Assembly (NCBI GenBank): GCA_016703065.1 | Contig: JADJCU010000005.1 | Coordinates: 186,001-250,000 of the forward strand | Length of the DNA stretch: 64,000 nucleotides | From: a bacterium | GTDB lineage: Bacteria; Electryoneota; RPQS01 | Direction: 5' to 3' | Shown here: positions 30,770-41,936 of the stretch, one piece after another | Position numbering within the stretch: the first letter of the stretch is position 1 | How the letters are laid out: every line of letters begins with the position of its first letter | The notes under the pieces: model-generated | What the model saw: only the letters and a program-made list of their open reading frames with translations | What the model was told of the DNA's origin: nothing | The model's database searches: none | Made by a program: the position numbers and the translations under genes

Positions 30770-32996
30770 GATAGATTTATTGTTGTCTCCAATTTCGAAG
30801 AGCGAATAGAAATCCTGCGCCATAGGGCCGATATGTTTGATTGATGCATCCTGGGACTTGTAGTTCCACTTTCTAATGGGGAGACTCTTGACTTTATCCA
30901 GAATGTCAGCAGTGTTTACTTGCTCGAAATTCTGTTTGAGTGTGGAGTCGCAAGCACTTAACCAGTAACCTGCGCCGATGGGCATCTCGACTCTGAAGTC
31001 ATCAGGGTGTCCGAGAAGATGATGGCTCCCCTCCTGCGACGCGGATCAGCATTTGATTGTTGCGCCACGTTGAGATGTCGGCATTGGTTGCATCGCCCCA
31101 AACGAAACAGCCGTTGTCATACGCTTTTTCGCGCGTCTTCCAGCTGCGAAAGAATAGTCCCCGGTAACCCGGTTCCGCGTTCCACCGGGGATCATTGAGC
31201 ATTCACCCGTGATGGAGTTGTTGTCCGCAGACCAGTAGCCTCCCCTCCGGCGATAACACTGTAGTCGCCCCAGACGTGGTTGGAGTGTCCTCCTCCGACG
31301 GTGGCATATTGTCCATCGGCAATATTGGAGTCACCTCCGCAAACGGTGGCGCCGAACTCACCGGCCACATTATCGGTGCCTCCGGCGACGGTTGCAGATC
31401 CTCCTGATACGGCGTTTCTATCGCCGCCTCCCACGACTCCAAAGTCAGATGTCGCCGAGTTTTTTCGTCCACCTGCGATGACAGAGAAACTGCCGCCCGC
31501 AAAATTCCCGAGTTCCGGCAGATAGCCGCCTCCGCCTCCGACGAAGCTGTATTGTGCGGTAGCTTGGTTGTAACGTCCTCCGCAGACCGTTGCGGCTCTG
31601 ATGCCTGCGAAGTTGTCGTATCCGCCGGCAACGGTAGCGGCATAGCCTTCCGCGACGCAGCTATAGCCTCCTCCGACCGTTGCGTAAGAAGAGTCAGCGG
31701 TGTTGTCGTATCCTCCTGAGATGGTCGTTGCGTCCGCCAGTGCATCATTCCTCTTCCACCCCCACGGGTCGCATAAGCAGTGTCCCCGACGTTGTCATAC
31801 CCACCTGCGATGGTCGAGGCATAGCCACCAGCATCTTGGCTATAGCCGCCACCTACTGTCGCATAGGATGAATCCGCGAGGTTGTCATAGCCGCCGGCGA
31901 TAGTGGAAGCGAAGTCACGTGCCATGTGGCCGTATCCTCCCGCCACGGTTGCGTAATCCACTTCGGCGCGATTGACACTTCCGCCACCGACGGTACAATA
32001 GGGGCCAACAGCACTGTTTCCGTAACCTCCAACCACGGAAGCATTGAGGGCCGTTGCTGCGTTGCTTTGCCCACCTCCGACGACTGCGTAGTTCCCGTTT
32101 GCAGAGTTTGAGTCTGATGCTGCGGCTCCGCCACCGCCGGAGACGACGGAGTAATTCCCTCGCGCCTTGTTGAAACCTCCCGCGCCGACAAATGAGCGAG
32201 ATCCAGTAGCAAGGTTATCGTATCCTCCGGCTACGGTTGTATAATCATTGGCGGCGGCGTTTCCCCAGCCGGAGAGGATTGCGGAGTGCGATCCAGTGAT
32301 ATAGTTTTCTTCTCCGCCCCCGATAACACTGTGATTTCCCTCAATGCCGTTGATTTCTCCACTGCAGATTCCCGAAAAATTTCCGTCCATGTAGTTGGTC
32401 ATACCGTTGCCGATGATGCTGTAGTCACCGACGAGATTGTTGTCGCTGCCGCCGGAGATTGAGCTTGCGATTCCGTAGCATGAGTTCTCAACTCCAGAGA
32501 TGAAGGAGTAGTTTTGTTCGGAAGTGTTATTCTGCCCGCAGACGAAGGAACCGGTACCACCGTTGGCCTGTCCAGATCCGAAGGCGGCTTTGCCGGTGAG
32601 CTGAAGATTGCCGGAGACGGCACCGCCGGTTGCGCCGTCCACAGTTCCGACACGGTAGGCGTGAGCGGCAGAGTGAAGTTGCGCACGCGGAGTCATTTCG
32701 GCATCCGCGCCGACCGTAACACCAAGCCAGCGATTTGCCGAGAACAAGTCCGGCAACGCAGTGACGGAACCAAGCGTGACGTTGAATAGCCCATCGGCCA
32801 CCTGCACCGCGACATGGTTCTCGAACCACAGCGTATTGCCCCCGCCAGCCGCATCAGAGGTGAACGTGATCGCGACGACGGTATCTAAAGGTGTCTCATC
32901 CGGCCGCGTCAGATAGCCTTGATAGTTGATCAGGTGCGGTATGGCCCAGCAGGGAATCGAGGTCGCGATGATGCAAAGCAGAATGAGCTTTTTCAT
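30620..32996 (-). CDS. Secreted fibre-like protein 2 (paralogue; several frameshifts)
   Basis: The signal peptide is identical to that of paralogue 1, followed by the INYQGYLTRPDETPLDTVV domain and a long run of about 25 beta-roll repeats. The repeat frame is lost near 31746, where the minus-strand reading passes YATRGGGRG. It continues in another frame (SGGYDNTADSSYATVGGG), breaks again near 31235, 31125 and 31045, and ends in the S74 domain (30985-30620). The residue aligned with the S74 nucleophile is Cys (ACDSTLK, codon 30950-30952). The stop is three bases before the start of paralogue 1. Either the assembly is poor here or the gene is decaying; the reading frames between breaks remain well conserved, which favours error. 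Confidence 0.7.
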
Positions 32997-33149
32997 GGAC
33001 TACTCCAGTTTAATATTCGTCTGCTTTTCTCCCGCAAGGAGAGATTGGACTTGAGTCCGCAAGAGTGTATTCTCTCTTTCCACTGATTCCAGCCGCTTCG
33101 CAAGCTCTTGAATCGCCGCCAGCGCGACACCGTCGGGATCAATCGTGGA
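32908..33149 (-). repeat. Direct repeat copy 2 spanning a gene junction in the fibre array
   Basis: Covers the start of paralogue 2 and the end of paralogue 3, and is near-identical to 30528-30769. Unequal exchange between the two copies would delete or duplicate exactly one array gene. Confidence 0.9.
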
Positions 33150-35714
33150 AATAGTCGTATTGTCGTCACCGTAACCGAATAGCTTGTGGAATGTCTGAGC
33201 CATCGGACCAATGTGCGTGTTGCTTGCGTCTTGATGCGTGTAGTTCCACTCTTCAATAGGGAGTTGCACAAGTTTGTCGAGAATCGCGGCGGTGTTGGCT
33301 GCTTTGCGATTGCTTTTCTTGCTGCTGTCGGAGAGCACTTCCCACGCGGTATCGCCGTTGTCGAGTTTGACGCCAACGGTTCCAGCGGTGTTAGTGGCGA
33401 TGCGGACGCCGCCGGAAGAACGCAGACTGAACTGATTGTTGGCCGTGGAAGCAAAGTCTGCGACGGTATTATCGGCCCAAACAAAGGGAGCCGGTGTGGT
33501 TTGCCTTGGCACGGAACCCCATCGCAGTCGAGAAGTTGCCTGTCGCTTCGTTGCCGACTCCGCCCGGGACAGTTGCAGAGGAACCACTAGCAACATTCTG
33601 AAACCCGCCGCTGATAGTGGCATCTTGACTTGAGGCATTGTTAAGCGTTCCGCCACCGACAAATGCGCGTAAGCCGCTTGCAGTGTTACCTGTCCCCGAA
33701 CCACAGAAGGACTTTTCACCTGTGCTTTGGTTACTCCGTCCTCCGCAGACGACCGATTGAAGACCTTCGGCATTACTTCTTTGTCCGCCTCCGATAAATG
33801 AGTAGTCTCCGCGAGCAGAGTTTGAATCCGCTGCTGTTGCGCCGCCGCCGCCGACAACAACGGAGTATGCGCCGCGCACACGATTATTTCGACCCCCGCC
33901 GATGAAGGACCAGTTAGAATAGGTTGGGACAGCTGCGTTTTCGATGTAGTTACTCTCGCCGGAGGCAATCGCCGAGTAACTGCCGGTAATTTTGTTGGTT
34001 TTTCCGGCGCCGATGAACGACCAGTTTCCGCTCACGACGTTGGAGTCTTGTGGATCGCCACCGCCACCTGCGATGACGGAGTAGTTGCCGTGCACGCGAT
34101 TAAACGCGCCGCCGCAGATGGAAGATTGGAGTCCATCCACGAGGTTTCCTTGCCCCGCACCAATGAAGGCTTCCTGATTGAGCGCTTGGTTCATTTGACC
34201 GCCGGAAATCGCAGACCCAAGTCCCACAGTCTGATTGGCGGAGCCACCGCCGACGAAGGAGATGTTCCCGGAGGCAGTGTTACTCGTGCCTCCACAAATG
34301 GCAGCACGTTGACCCGCGGCGGCATTGGTTTCACCACCCGCGACGACGGAGCGAACCTGGGATGCAATGTTGCCGGTTCCGCCACCCACAGTCGCGTGTT
34401 CGCCGCTGGCGCTATTGCCTTGGCCGCCACCGACGTATGACGCAAGTCCGGAGGCGTGATTCTGCCAACCGCCGCCGACGGCAGAATGAACTGCCGACGC
34501 TGTGTCTTCTATACCGCCACTGACAACAGAATAGCTTGCTGAAGCAGCGTTTTCAATGCCGCCCCCAATATGAGCGTAGTATCCGGTGGCTAGATTGCGG
34601 AAGCCACCTCCGATGGACGCACAGTAGTCGGCCGAGTTTTCATAGCCGCCACCGACGAAGCCTACCCACCCAGTCACAGTGTTATGGCTGCCGCCGGCGA
34701 TGGACCCTGTCTGTCCGCTGACGCTGTTTAGTGAGCCGCCGCCGATGGTCGCGAACCAGTTGGAGGTTGAGTTTTCGGAGCCGCCGGAGATGACGGAGTA
34801 GTCACCACCGACCGAATTTTGATCCCCACCACCAACCGTCGTGTGCTGCGCCAGAGTTTGATTTCGTCGACCGCCGCTGATCACAGAGTAGGAGCCGATG
34901 GCGGCATTAGAGTCCGCCGCGTCCTGTTGCCTCCGCCACCGGCAATGGTCGCATAGTCGCCATATACACGGTTGAAGGCCCCACCACCGATGGTTACAGT
35001 ATTTCCAGTGGCAAGGTTTTCGGCACCGCCGGAGATGACAGAGAAGCTATAAGGCCCCGTGATGTCGTTATGATAGCCGCCAGCGATGACGTGCGAGGAC
35101 CCTGCAGAAGTCACTTCATTTCCGTACCCACCGCCGCAGACTCCGCCCGCAGAGTTGAGGACGTTGTCCGAACCTGCGCCGATAAAGCCGAAGGTTCCTG
35201 TAAGGGTATTGCTGCTGCCGCCGGCGATCGTGGCCGGACCCTGTGTAATAACTTGCCCGGAGCCTGCCGCAAAACAGTCGTCAGATGGAATTGAATTCGA
35301 AACGCCAGCAGAGAGGCTGCCAGTCAAGGTGCCGCCGATGGCTCCGTCCACCGTTCCCGTGCGAAATGCGTAGGGCACAGACTGACTGTATGTCCCTGGC
35401 GTCATGGGACTGTCGCTTCCTACAGTAACTTGCAGCATGGCGATGCCCGACGCAAAGACCGAATCTGTCAAGAAGACATCGTTACCCAAAGTAACATTGA
35501 AGTATCCATCCGTAACGGTCACCGCCGGATGGTTTTCCTCCCACAGCAACTCCCAAAAATTGCCGTAGAACTTAAACGTCATAGCAACGGTGGTATCAAG
35601 TGGCGTGCCTTCTGGGCTTGTCAGGTACCCCTGATAGCTGATGTAGGGGGGAACAGCCATTGTGAACGTCGCGCTCATCAGGAGTGCCAGTAGTAGCATT
35701 GTAACAGATTTCAT
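33000..35714 (-). CDS. Secreted fibre-like protein 3 (paralogue; two frameshifts)
   Basis: Signal peptide MKSVTMLLLALLMSATFTMA, SD AAGGA, then the ISYQGYLTSPEGTPLDTTV domain. About 35 beta-roll repeats follow, many containing VSGG, IGGG or VAGG. The frame breaks near 34915 (after YATIAGGGG) and near 33500. At the second break, removing one C from 'ggctccctttg' gives SFVWADNTVADFAS and leads into the S74 domain (LSDSSKK, Ser codon 33330-33332; THIGPMAQTF). The C-terminal coiled coil is almost identical to paralogue 2. It is the longest array member, about 900 aa after repair. The start of paralogue 2 is three bases downstream. Confidence 0.75.
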
Positions 35715-35750
35715 AGTCGTTGTCCTTGCAGGAAGAATAGAAAGGATAAA

Positions 35751-37779
35751 TTATCGTGATGCATGTTTCGTGAGGTGTTCATTCTGCGCGCGAAGCTGTG
35801 CGACCTCGTTCCGCAGTTCCGTAACTTGTTTGGCGAGTTCCTTCACCGCCGCGAACAGAACGCCGTCCGCGTCAATCGTCTCGATCCCCAGAGAGTCGGT
35901 GCCAAGATGGAAAGCGCTCCAGAAGTCCTGCGCCATCGGACCAATATGCTTCGGGCCGTCCGCCTGATGCTTGTAATTCCATTGGTCGATCGGCATCGCG
36001 GTGAGCTTTTCGAGGACATCGTCGCCGTTCACTCGAGTGCGGTTTGTTTTGGAAGTGGAATCGCACAGCGATATCCACGACGTGCCTCCGCCCACCACGC
36101 GGACGCCGGCATTTGCGAGTAACGAGTCAGTCCAGATACGGAAACCATTGTTGACGAGGAAATTCGCCGTTTGACTCATCCCAATGCCGAAAGCCTCGGA
36201 ACCATCTCCAAACACAAAGGCATTGTTGGCCGAAACGACTGTGTTGTTGCTTCCGCACGCGACGCTGTAGTCGCCCGAGATTTCATTGTTGTACCCGCCC
36301 GGAATCGTCGAGTAGATAGATCCTGAAGCGACCCTGTTGACGCGGCCTCCTCCGATAAAAGCGTAGTTGGACGGCCCCCACACGGCGTTGCTATCACCGC
36401 CCGCAATCGTGGAGTAGTCGCCAGAAATGTGATTGTCGTGTCCGCCCGCAATCGTGCAGTAGTCCGAGCCAGTCTCAATCTGATTGTTATCCCCGCCGCC
36501 GATCGTGGATCGGTTGCCGACAACGTCATTGTAGCGGCCTCCGCCAATCGTGGAGTACTGTCCGGTCGCATCGTTGTACGTGCCGCCGCCAACGGTGGAG
36601 TAGAAATTGGTAGACGTATTGCGATAGCCGCCGCCGATCGTGGCGCACGTTTGGCTGGCCGAATGGTAGTAGCCACCTGCAATGGTCGAGGCATCTCCAG
36701 TCGCGTAGTTATGATAGCCGCCGCCAATGACCGAGTAATTGCCCTGTGCAGAATTGGAATCGGCCCACGCGTCCCCGCCACCGCCAGCGATAACTGAATA
36801 CTCTCCCCGTGCGCGGTTATGGCCGCCTCCGGAGATAGTCGCATAGACGTTGTCAGCGTAGTTTAGTTGCCCGCCTGCAACGGTCGTGTGGTACTCTGTC
36901 GCACCGCATTGCGAGCCACCTCCGACGACGGAGTAATCACCCGTTGCCCAACTTCCGATTCCGCCGTTCGCGCGCGAGTACTGTCCGCCTGCCCAGTTTC
37001 CGACACCAGCGCCCACTGATGACATCCACGCGGTCGCGCGATTGTCGGATCCACCGCCCACTTGCGAATATCCTCCGCTTGCAGTGTTGCTCATTCCTCC
37101 ACCAATGGCGGATTTCTCTCCGGTTGCGCTGTTGGAGTCGCTGATCGCAGCTCCGCCGCCGCCGGCGACGACGGAGTACTCACCCCGCGCGTAGTTAAAA
37201 TGTCCGCCGCCGACGCTGGAGTGTGTGCCGGTGACAATGTTGTCTTGACCTGCTGCGAACGAGTATTGCCCGATGACAGTGTTATTGCGCCAATTGCAAC
37301 GGAGTAGTCTCCGTCCACGTTGCAGTCGAATCCAGAAGACATTGCCAAAACTTCCATCGTTGGTGTTCTCGGCGCCGACATTGAGTTGTCCCCAAATCGT
37401 GCCACCCGTTGCTTCATCAATCGTCCCGATGCGGTACGCGTACGGAACAGCGGCGAACGCGATGCGCGGCGTCATTTCGGCATCCGACCCAACTTGGATT
37501 CCCAACCATATCGTTGTCATCAAAGAAATCATTCGGTATCGGATCCGCGAGCCCAAGCTCCCACTATAGAGTCCGTTCACTGTAGTCACGGTATGAATCG
37601 TCCCAGACCGGCGTCAGGCTTGCCAATTCGTGGTAGATACGGAATGTTATGTCAACAATCGTGTCAAGCGGTGCGCCGCTGGGTGACCGAAGCTCGCCCT
37701 GAAAGTTGACAACAGTAGGAACTGCCGCGTCCACGCGCAGCGCGACAAGGATAACGAGAGCAAATAACCACGGTTTCAT
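35751..37779 (-). CDS. Secreted fibre-like protein 4 (paralogue; several frameshifts near the N-terminus)
   Basis: First gene of the array. The start is ATG 37779 (signal peptide MKPWLFALVILVALRVDAA), followed by VPTVVNFQGELRSPSGAPLD. The frame changes near 37560, 37510, 37345 and 37275. All pieces match the paralogues (PIPNDFFDDND, then WLGIQVGSDAEMTPR, then GFDCNVDGDYSVAIGA). From about 37260 down to 35751 it is open: about 25 beta-roll repeats, then an S74 domain whose nucleophile position is Cys (LCDSTSK, codon 36063-36065). A coiled coil (KQVTELRNEVAQLRAQNEHL) ends the protein. About 450 bases without a gene lie upstream and must hold the promoter for the array. Confidence 0.7.
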
Positions 37780-38230
37780 ACGTAACACCTGGTTCTGGCC
37801 GCACCGCAGTGCGACCCGTGTCAGAAAAGAATTCAAGAAGTCTATTGACGACTCGACGTGGAAACGCAGGCTTAGGCAAATGGGATGTAGAATCCGCGCG
37901 CGAGACAAGACGCGATGTGACTCCGCACAGGCGGGTTACTTGTATTCGATACTGTCGCCCGGTGTTGCATCGAGCGCTTCTCGAGTACAAAAAGACAGAG
38001 CGAACCCAACGCCGCATTCGGCAAGGATTCGCTCTTGAATATACCCCGGCAAGGACAAATTTCCAGCCGACCAACGTGTCCTACAAACTACATCAGGACA
38101 TGTTGATTGTCAACAACGCAGCTGTCAACGAACTTCGCTTAGTCTTCGCAAAAATCGCGCTTGCCGCGCCAGACTTCTCCATTGCAGACATCACAACCTA
38201 TTCGCCTCACTCTCAGGAGGACGCCCTAAC
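37780..38230. other. Intergenic region upstream of the fibre array
   Basis: About 450 bases between the first array gene and the Dabb gene. I see no convincing ORF, RNA gene or hairpin. A plus-strand open frame across it has no family resemblance and an Arg/Ser-rich random composition. Confidence 0.5.
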
Positions 38231-38536
38231 TCACTTAATCTCCCAGTCGACCACGGCCCTATCGGAACGGACCCGGTTTAACAACGCCATGACATCTCTG
38301 TGTAATGGGTGGTCACGATAATATTCGAGCGTCGCCCAATTCGGGAAATCGCAATTGATGATGACATCGTACGCTTGGGGACCGGGAAGCTCGTTAATCC
38401 CGACCTCCAGACGCAAGAGTCCCTCCACTTTCCCCGGCATAATCTCCAAGAGCTCTTTGACGCGCCGAGCGTTGGTCAGCTTATCGGCGCCATCCGCGTG
38501 CTCATGGAGCTTCAACAATACCACGTGTCGAATCAT
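38231..38536 (-). CDS. Dabb-family (stress-responsive alpha/beta barrel) protein
   Basis: 101 aa from ATG 38536. The start was chosen because MIRHVVLLKL is the canonical N-terminus of this family and AAGG precedes it; the longer reading frame adds a basic, non-homologous leader. The family forms small dimeric ferredoxin-like barrels (PF07876). Key stretches are IRHVVLLKLHEHADG, EVGINELPGPQAYDVIINCDF and YRDHPLHRDVM. Its biochemical role is often unknown. It is last in the pabBC-symporter-Dabb group; about 130 bases separate it from the symporter stop. Confidence 0.85.
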   Translation of the reverse strand: MIRHVVLLKLHEHADGADKLTNARRVKELLEIMPGKVEGLLRLEVGINELPGPQAYDVIINCDFPNWATLEYYRDHPLHRDVMALLNRVRSDRAVVDWEIK

Positions 38537-38665
38537 ATACCTTGCCCCTATTGAATTGAACCGAGGGAGTGTCAGTGACTCTGCCCTGAAGTTGCAGAGA
38601 GAACGAACGTAGTGGCCGCGTTTCGAAACATGCGAATTGCGGGACCTGGCGTGTGTCACTCGGAA

Positions 38666-40033
38666 TTACGCGCGACCCGGTTCGCGCAACGAGATCAAAG
38701 CGTAGATAACAAAGGCAGCAAGAATAGAAGCAACATATGACCCGTCAAAGGGCGAAATGTAACTTCCCCAGACTGAAATTCCCAGCCCGACGACCAACGC
38801 CGCTCCCGCGGCTATCGGCCCTCCGCGAGTCGAGTGAAGCGCAGAAAGGGAGATGACGAAGATTCCCGCGCTGCCCAATCCCGACGCCATTTCAACCATC
38901 GCATATGTGGTTGTGCCGTAAATTGCCAGAAAGTACGCTGCAACACCGAGCGCCAATACGCCGCCTCGCGCCACCAGCAGTTTCTGCTTCTCACTGATAT
39001 TCGGTCTACTCGACAATATCACATTGTGCCCAATCAACGCACTCGCGGCGAGCAGAGCGCTGTCCACAGTCGACAGAATCGCAGAGGCCAGCGCTCCGGC
39101 GTACATGACGTAGAGTAACGTAGGCAGATAGGTCAGCGCGAGCTTCGGCATCACCTGTTCGGAGTCTTCTATGCCGGGCAGCAGCGATACGCCGACCAAT
39201 CCGATGTAAACTGGAATCATGCCGATCAGGACATAGATAGCCGTCGCCAGAAACGCCGACCGCTTCGCGACGGTCGCCGAACGTGCCGCGATCACACGCG
39301 AAATGAGCTCCTGCGCAACGATCGACCCGAAAATCGGCACCGCCCATCCATCGAGAATCGACAGCCAGCTTTCTGGTTCAGCATGTCCGCTTCCACTCCA
39401 GAGGTTCGTCATCAAAGTGGAAATACTCGGCGTCTGCTCTTGCGCACCGATCATGAATGCGAGTACACCCAGACCCGCAATCAGCGCGATCCCTTGGATA
39501 ACATCCGTATAGGCGTCCGCCCATAGGCCGCCGCTTACAGTGTAAACGAGCACGATGACCGTTGCAATCAAAATGCAAGTTTCCAATTGCAAATCGGACG
39601 AGACCGACAGCACATGCCCGAATGCGCGAATCTGAGCAGCAGCCCAAATCAAAGAACTCGGCGCAATAATAATTGCGGCGAGCCGCTCCACGGACGGCGA
39701 GTAACGTTGGCGATAGAGATCGGCGAGCGTCGTCAGCTTGCGCTTCCACATCGGCGCCGCAAAGACCCATGCCATCAATAGCAGACAAATCGTGTAGCCA
39801 AACGGATCAGCATTCCCGCCGGACAGTCCCCTATCGTAGACTGATGCCGCCGCACCAACGCACGTTTCGGCGCCAAACCACGTTGCGAAAATCGAAAACG
39901 ATGTGAGCAGATACCCCAACTGCCGTCCTGCAATCAGGTAGTCGCTTTCACTGTGGACTTTGCGCGAGACAAGCAATCCTGTCAGCAGCGCCGCACCGAT
40001 GTAAACGAGTATACCGATAAAGACCGGACTCAC
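38666..40033 (-). CDS. Sodium:solute symporter family (SSS) transporter
   Basis: 455 aa with about 12-13 hydrophobic helices spread over the whole length. Family landmarks are DYLIAGRQLGYLLTSFSIFATWFGAET (start of TM2, given here as landmark words DYLIAGRQLG and FATWFGAET), VYTVSGGLWADAYTDVIQG and STVDSALLAASALIGHNV. The substrate is not assignable. The start is GTG at 40033, overlapping the stop of the pabBC gene (GTGA), so the two are translationally coupled. Confidence 0.88.
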   Translation of the reverse strand: MSPVFIGILVYIGAALLTGLLVSRKVHSESDYLIAGRQLGYLLTSFSIFATWFGAETCVGAAASVYDRGLSGGNADPFGYTICLLLMAWVFAAPMWKRKLTTLADLYRQRYSPSVERLAAIIIAPSSLIWAAAQIRAFGHVLSVSSDLQLETCILIATVIVLVYTVSGGLWADAYTDVIQGIALIAGLGVLAFMIGAQEQTPSISTLMTNLWSGSGHAEPESWLSILDGWAVPIFGSIVAQELISRVIAARSATVAKRSAFLATAIYVLIGMIPVYIGLVGVSLLPGIEDSEQVMPKLALTYLPTLLYVMYAGALASAILSTVDSALLAASALIGHNVILSSRPNISEKQKLLVARGGVLALGVAAYFLAIYGTTTYAMVEMASGLGSAGIFVISLSALHSTRGGPIAAGAALVVGLGISVWGSYISPFDGSYVASILAAFVIYALISLREPGRA

Positions 40034-41818
40034 CTATCCATGCTCCCGTCGCGATACACTTCCTTTCCATCCTCCCGAATAATCTTGATGATGCGCTGCT
40101 CGCCGCGTACGGAATTCCCGATGACGATCTCTTCTATCCGCTCAAGGTCCGCATATCTGACGACGCCCTCTATCGCGCGGCCGCTATGAATCTGCTGGTC
40201 ACGCCACACACCGGGCAGAAGTCCGCACGAGAGCGCGGGCGTAATCCACTGGCCGCCAACGCGAAACATCATACTGGACAGAGTTCCCTCTGTGAATTCA
40301 TCCCGCATGTTCAAAAACAAACCTTCGTGAGCGCCAAGCGCGCGCGCGCCCGCCCGCGTCGCAATCTTCTCGGGCCGAATCGTCGTCTTATGATAGAGAC
40401 GCGGGTCTTCAGGGTCAGTTCGCAGTTGCGGTATCATCACGGCCACACCTGCCTCCGGCCAGCCCAGTTCTTCCGGAAGCAGCGTCGTCATCACATCATC
40501 GCCGTTCACGTCGGGCCGAATGCGATTGGGTTGTTCACCCAACGTCTTCCTTAACCCGCGCAGCGCGATTAGAATCGCTTTGATTGGAAACGGTCTGGAA
40601 AAATATTCGCAAGAGTGCTTCAGCCTGCGCAAATGACTGTGCAAATTTCGATAGCCTGTTCCCGGCTCCCAGCGGAAAGCCTCGTACAGTCCAAATGCCT
40701 GTGCTCGCCGCTTGACAAATTGCGCCTTGAGCAACACCTCATCCCACTCCGCTTCCGGTTGACTATCCGATACGATACCCGATCCGATTCCCAACGTCGC
40801 CACGCTCCCGTTAATCTCAAGCGTGCGGATCGCCACATTGCTGATGAAATCCCCGTTGGGATAGAACAGCGCAATTGTGCCGCAATAGACTCCCGCGGCG
40901 TGTGTTCGAGTTCCTTGATAAGCTCAAGTGCTCTAATCTTGGGCGCGCCGGTTACACTGCCCGGAGGAAACGTCGCCCGAAAGACCTCAAGTAGAGTCGC
41001 GTCGTCGCGCATTTTGCCTTGCACCGTGCTGATCATCTGATGCACGGTCGGATAGCGAAATGCTCTGCACATTCGGGAACGGACACACTGCCGAATGTGC
41101 AAACGCGGCCGAGATCGTTGCGCATTAAGTCTACGATCATCGTGTTTTCGGCGCGGTCCTTTTCGCTCTGCTCAAGCCTTAGCCGCGCGAACTCGTCATC
41201 ATCCCATGACGGCCTGCGCCCCGCAGTTCCCTTCATCGGTGACGTACTGAGGGTGCTTCCCTGTCGGCGCAAGAACAACTCCGGCGAGAGCGAGATAATC
41301 TGAGTTGCGCCCGTATTCACAAACGCCGAGTAGGGCATCGGCACCGCGCGCGAAAGCTGATCAAACGCCGCCAATGCGTCCCCGCTGAAGTCACAGCGCG
41401 CCCGCACCGTGAAGTTAACCTGATAGACATCTCCCGCTCGAATATGCGCGAGCGATTGCCGTACCGCCGCGCAATAGTCCTCGCGACTCGTCTGCACGCG
41501 TGGTTCGCCCAATGTGAACTCGCCCGCGCTGCCGGTCCATTCGATAGGCTCATCATACGCCGCGAACCAGGCCAGCGGCAACGATGAAGGCGGATGAACC
41601 GCATGTGCGCGATCGGACGCTCGGGCCGCTTCGTAGGTTATCAACCCGATCACATATCGCCCGCAACTCTGCTGCTCCGCGACGATGTCGAGACATGCTC
41701 GGACATCCGCATCTGTGCGGGCGCTCCAGATTGCGCGCGCTGCGCCAAACGCCAACCGCTCGAGGCGATTGCGTTCCCCGCCGGGTCGAGTGAATATCGC
41801 GGTGATCTTCTCAGGCAT
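40030..41818 (-). CDS. pabB: Fused aminodeoxychorismate synthase component I / aminodeoxychorismate lyase (PabB-PabC; two frameshifts)
   Basis: Makes 4-aminobenzoate for folate from chorismate and an ammonia donor. The PabB part contains YQVNFTVRARCDF, SPELFLRR, SPMKGTAGRR, IVDLMRNDLGRV, YPTVHQM, PGSVTGAPKIRALELI and GSGIVSDSQPEAEWDE. The PLP-dependent lyase part has YHKTTIR (the Lys typical of the family) and EFTEGTLSSMMF followed by TPALSCGLLPGV. The frame breaks near 41072 (missing A before ATGTGC) and near 40892 (missing G; repair gives TPRGVYCGTIALFYPNGDF). After repair it is one protein of about 595 aa, a fusion known in many bacteria. The PabA glutaminase is not in the window. Confidence 0.88.
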
Positions 41819-41857
41819 AGCGAATGAAGATACGAATTCCGCGGCACTCTTTCAAAC

Positions 41858-41888
41858 AAAGACCCGTCGCTGATTGCGACGGGTCTTT
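41858..41888 (-). terminator. Intrinsic terminator, bidirectional shape
   Basis: AAAGACCCGTCGC TGATT GCGACGGGTCTTT is a perfect 13-bp stem. It lies after the stop of the kinase-like gene (minus strand) and just upstream of pabB. Confidence 0.9.
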
Positions 41889-41936
41889 CCCTGTCATCCG
41901 GACGTTGCGCGCCTTTGAACGGCGCGGCCGCCGAAG

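Noticed and set aside
29700..37300. CRISPR-like short periodic repeats
   Set aside because: The 42-48 base periodicity is in coding sequence and reflects 14-16-residue protein repeats. Repeats are degenerate at DNA level and there are no spacers.
29231..37779. Prophage, because of tail-fibre-type S74 domains
   Set aside because: All four proteins have signal peptides and the secreted INYQGYL domain. No capsid, terminase, portal or lysis gene is nearby.
37809..38321. Plus-strand ORF of 170 codons upstream of the fibre array
   Set aside because: Arg/Ser-rich composition and no recognisable domain. It overlaps the start of the array gene and the end of the Dabb gene on the other strand.
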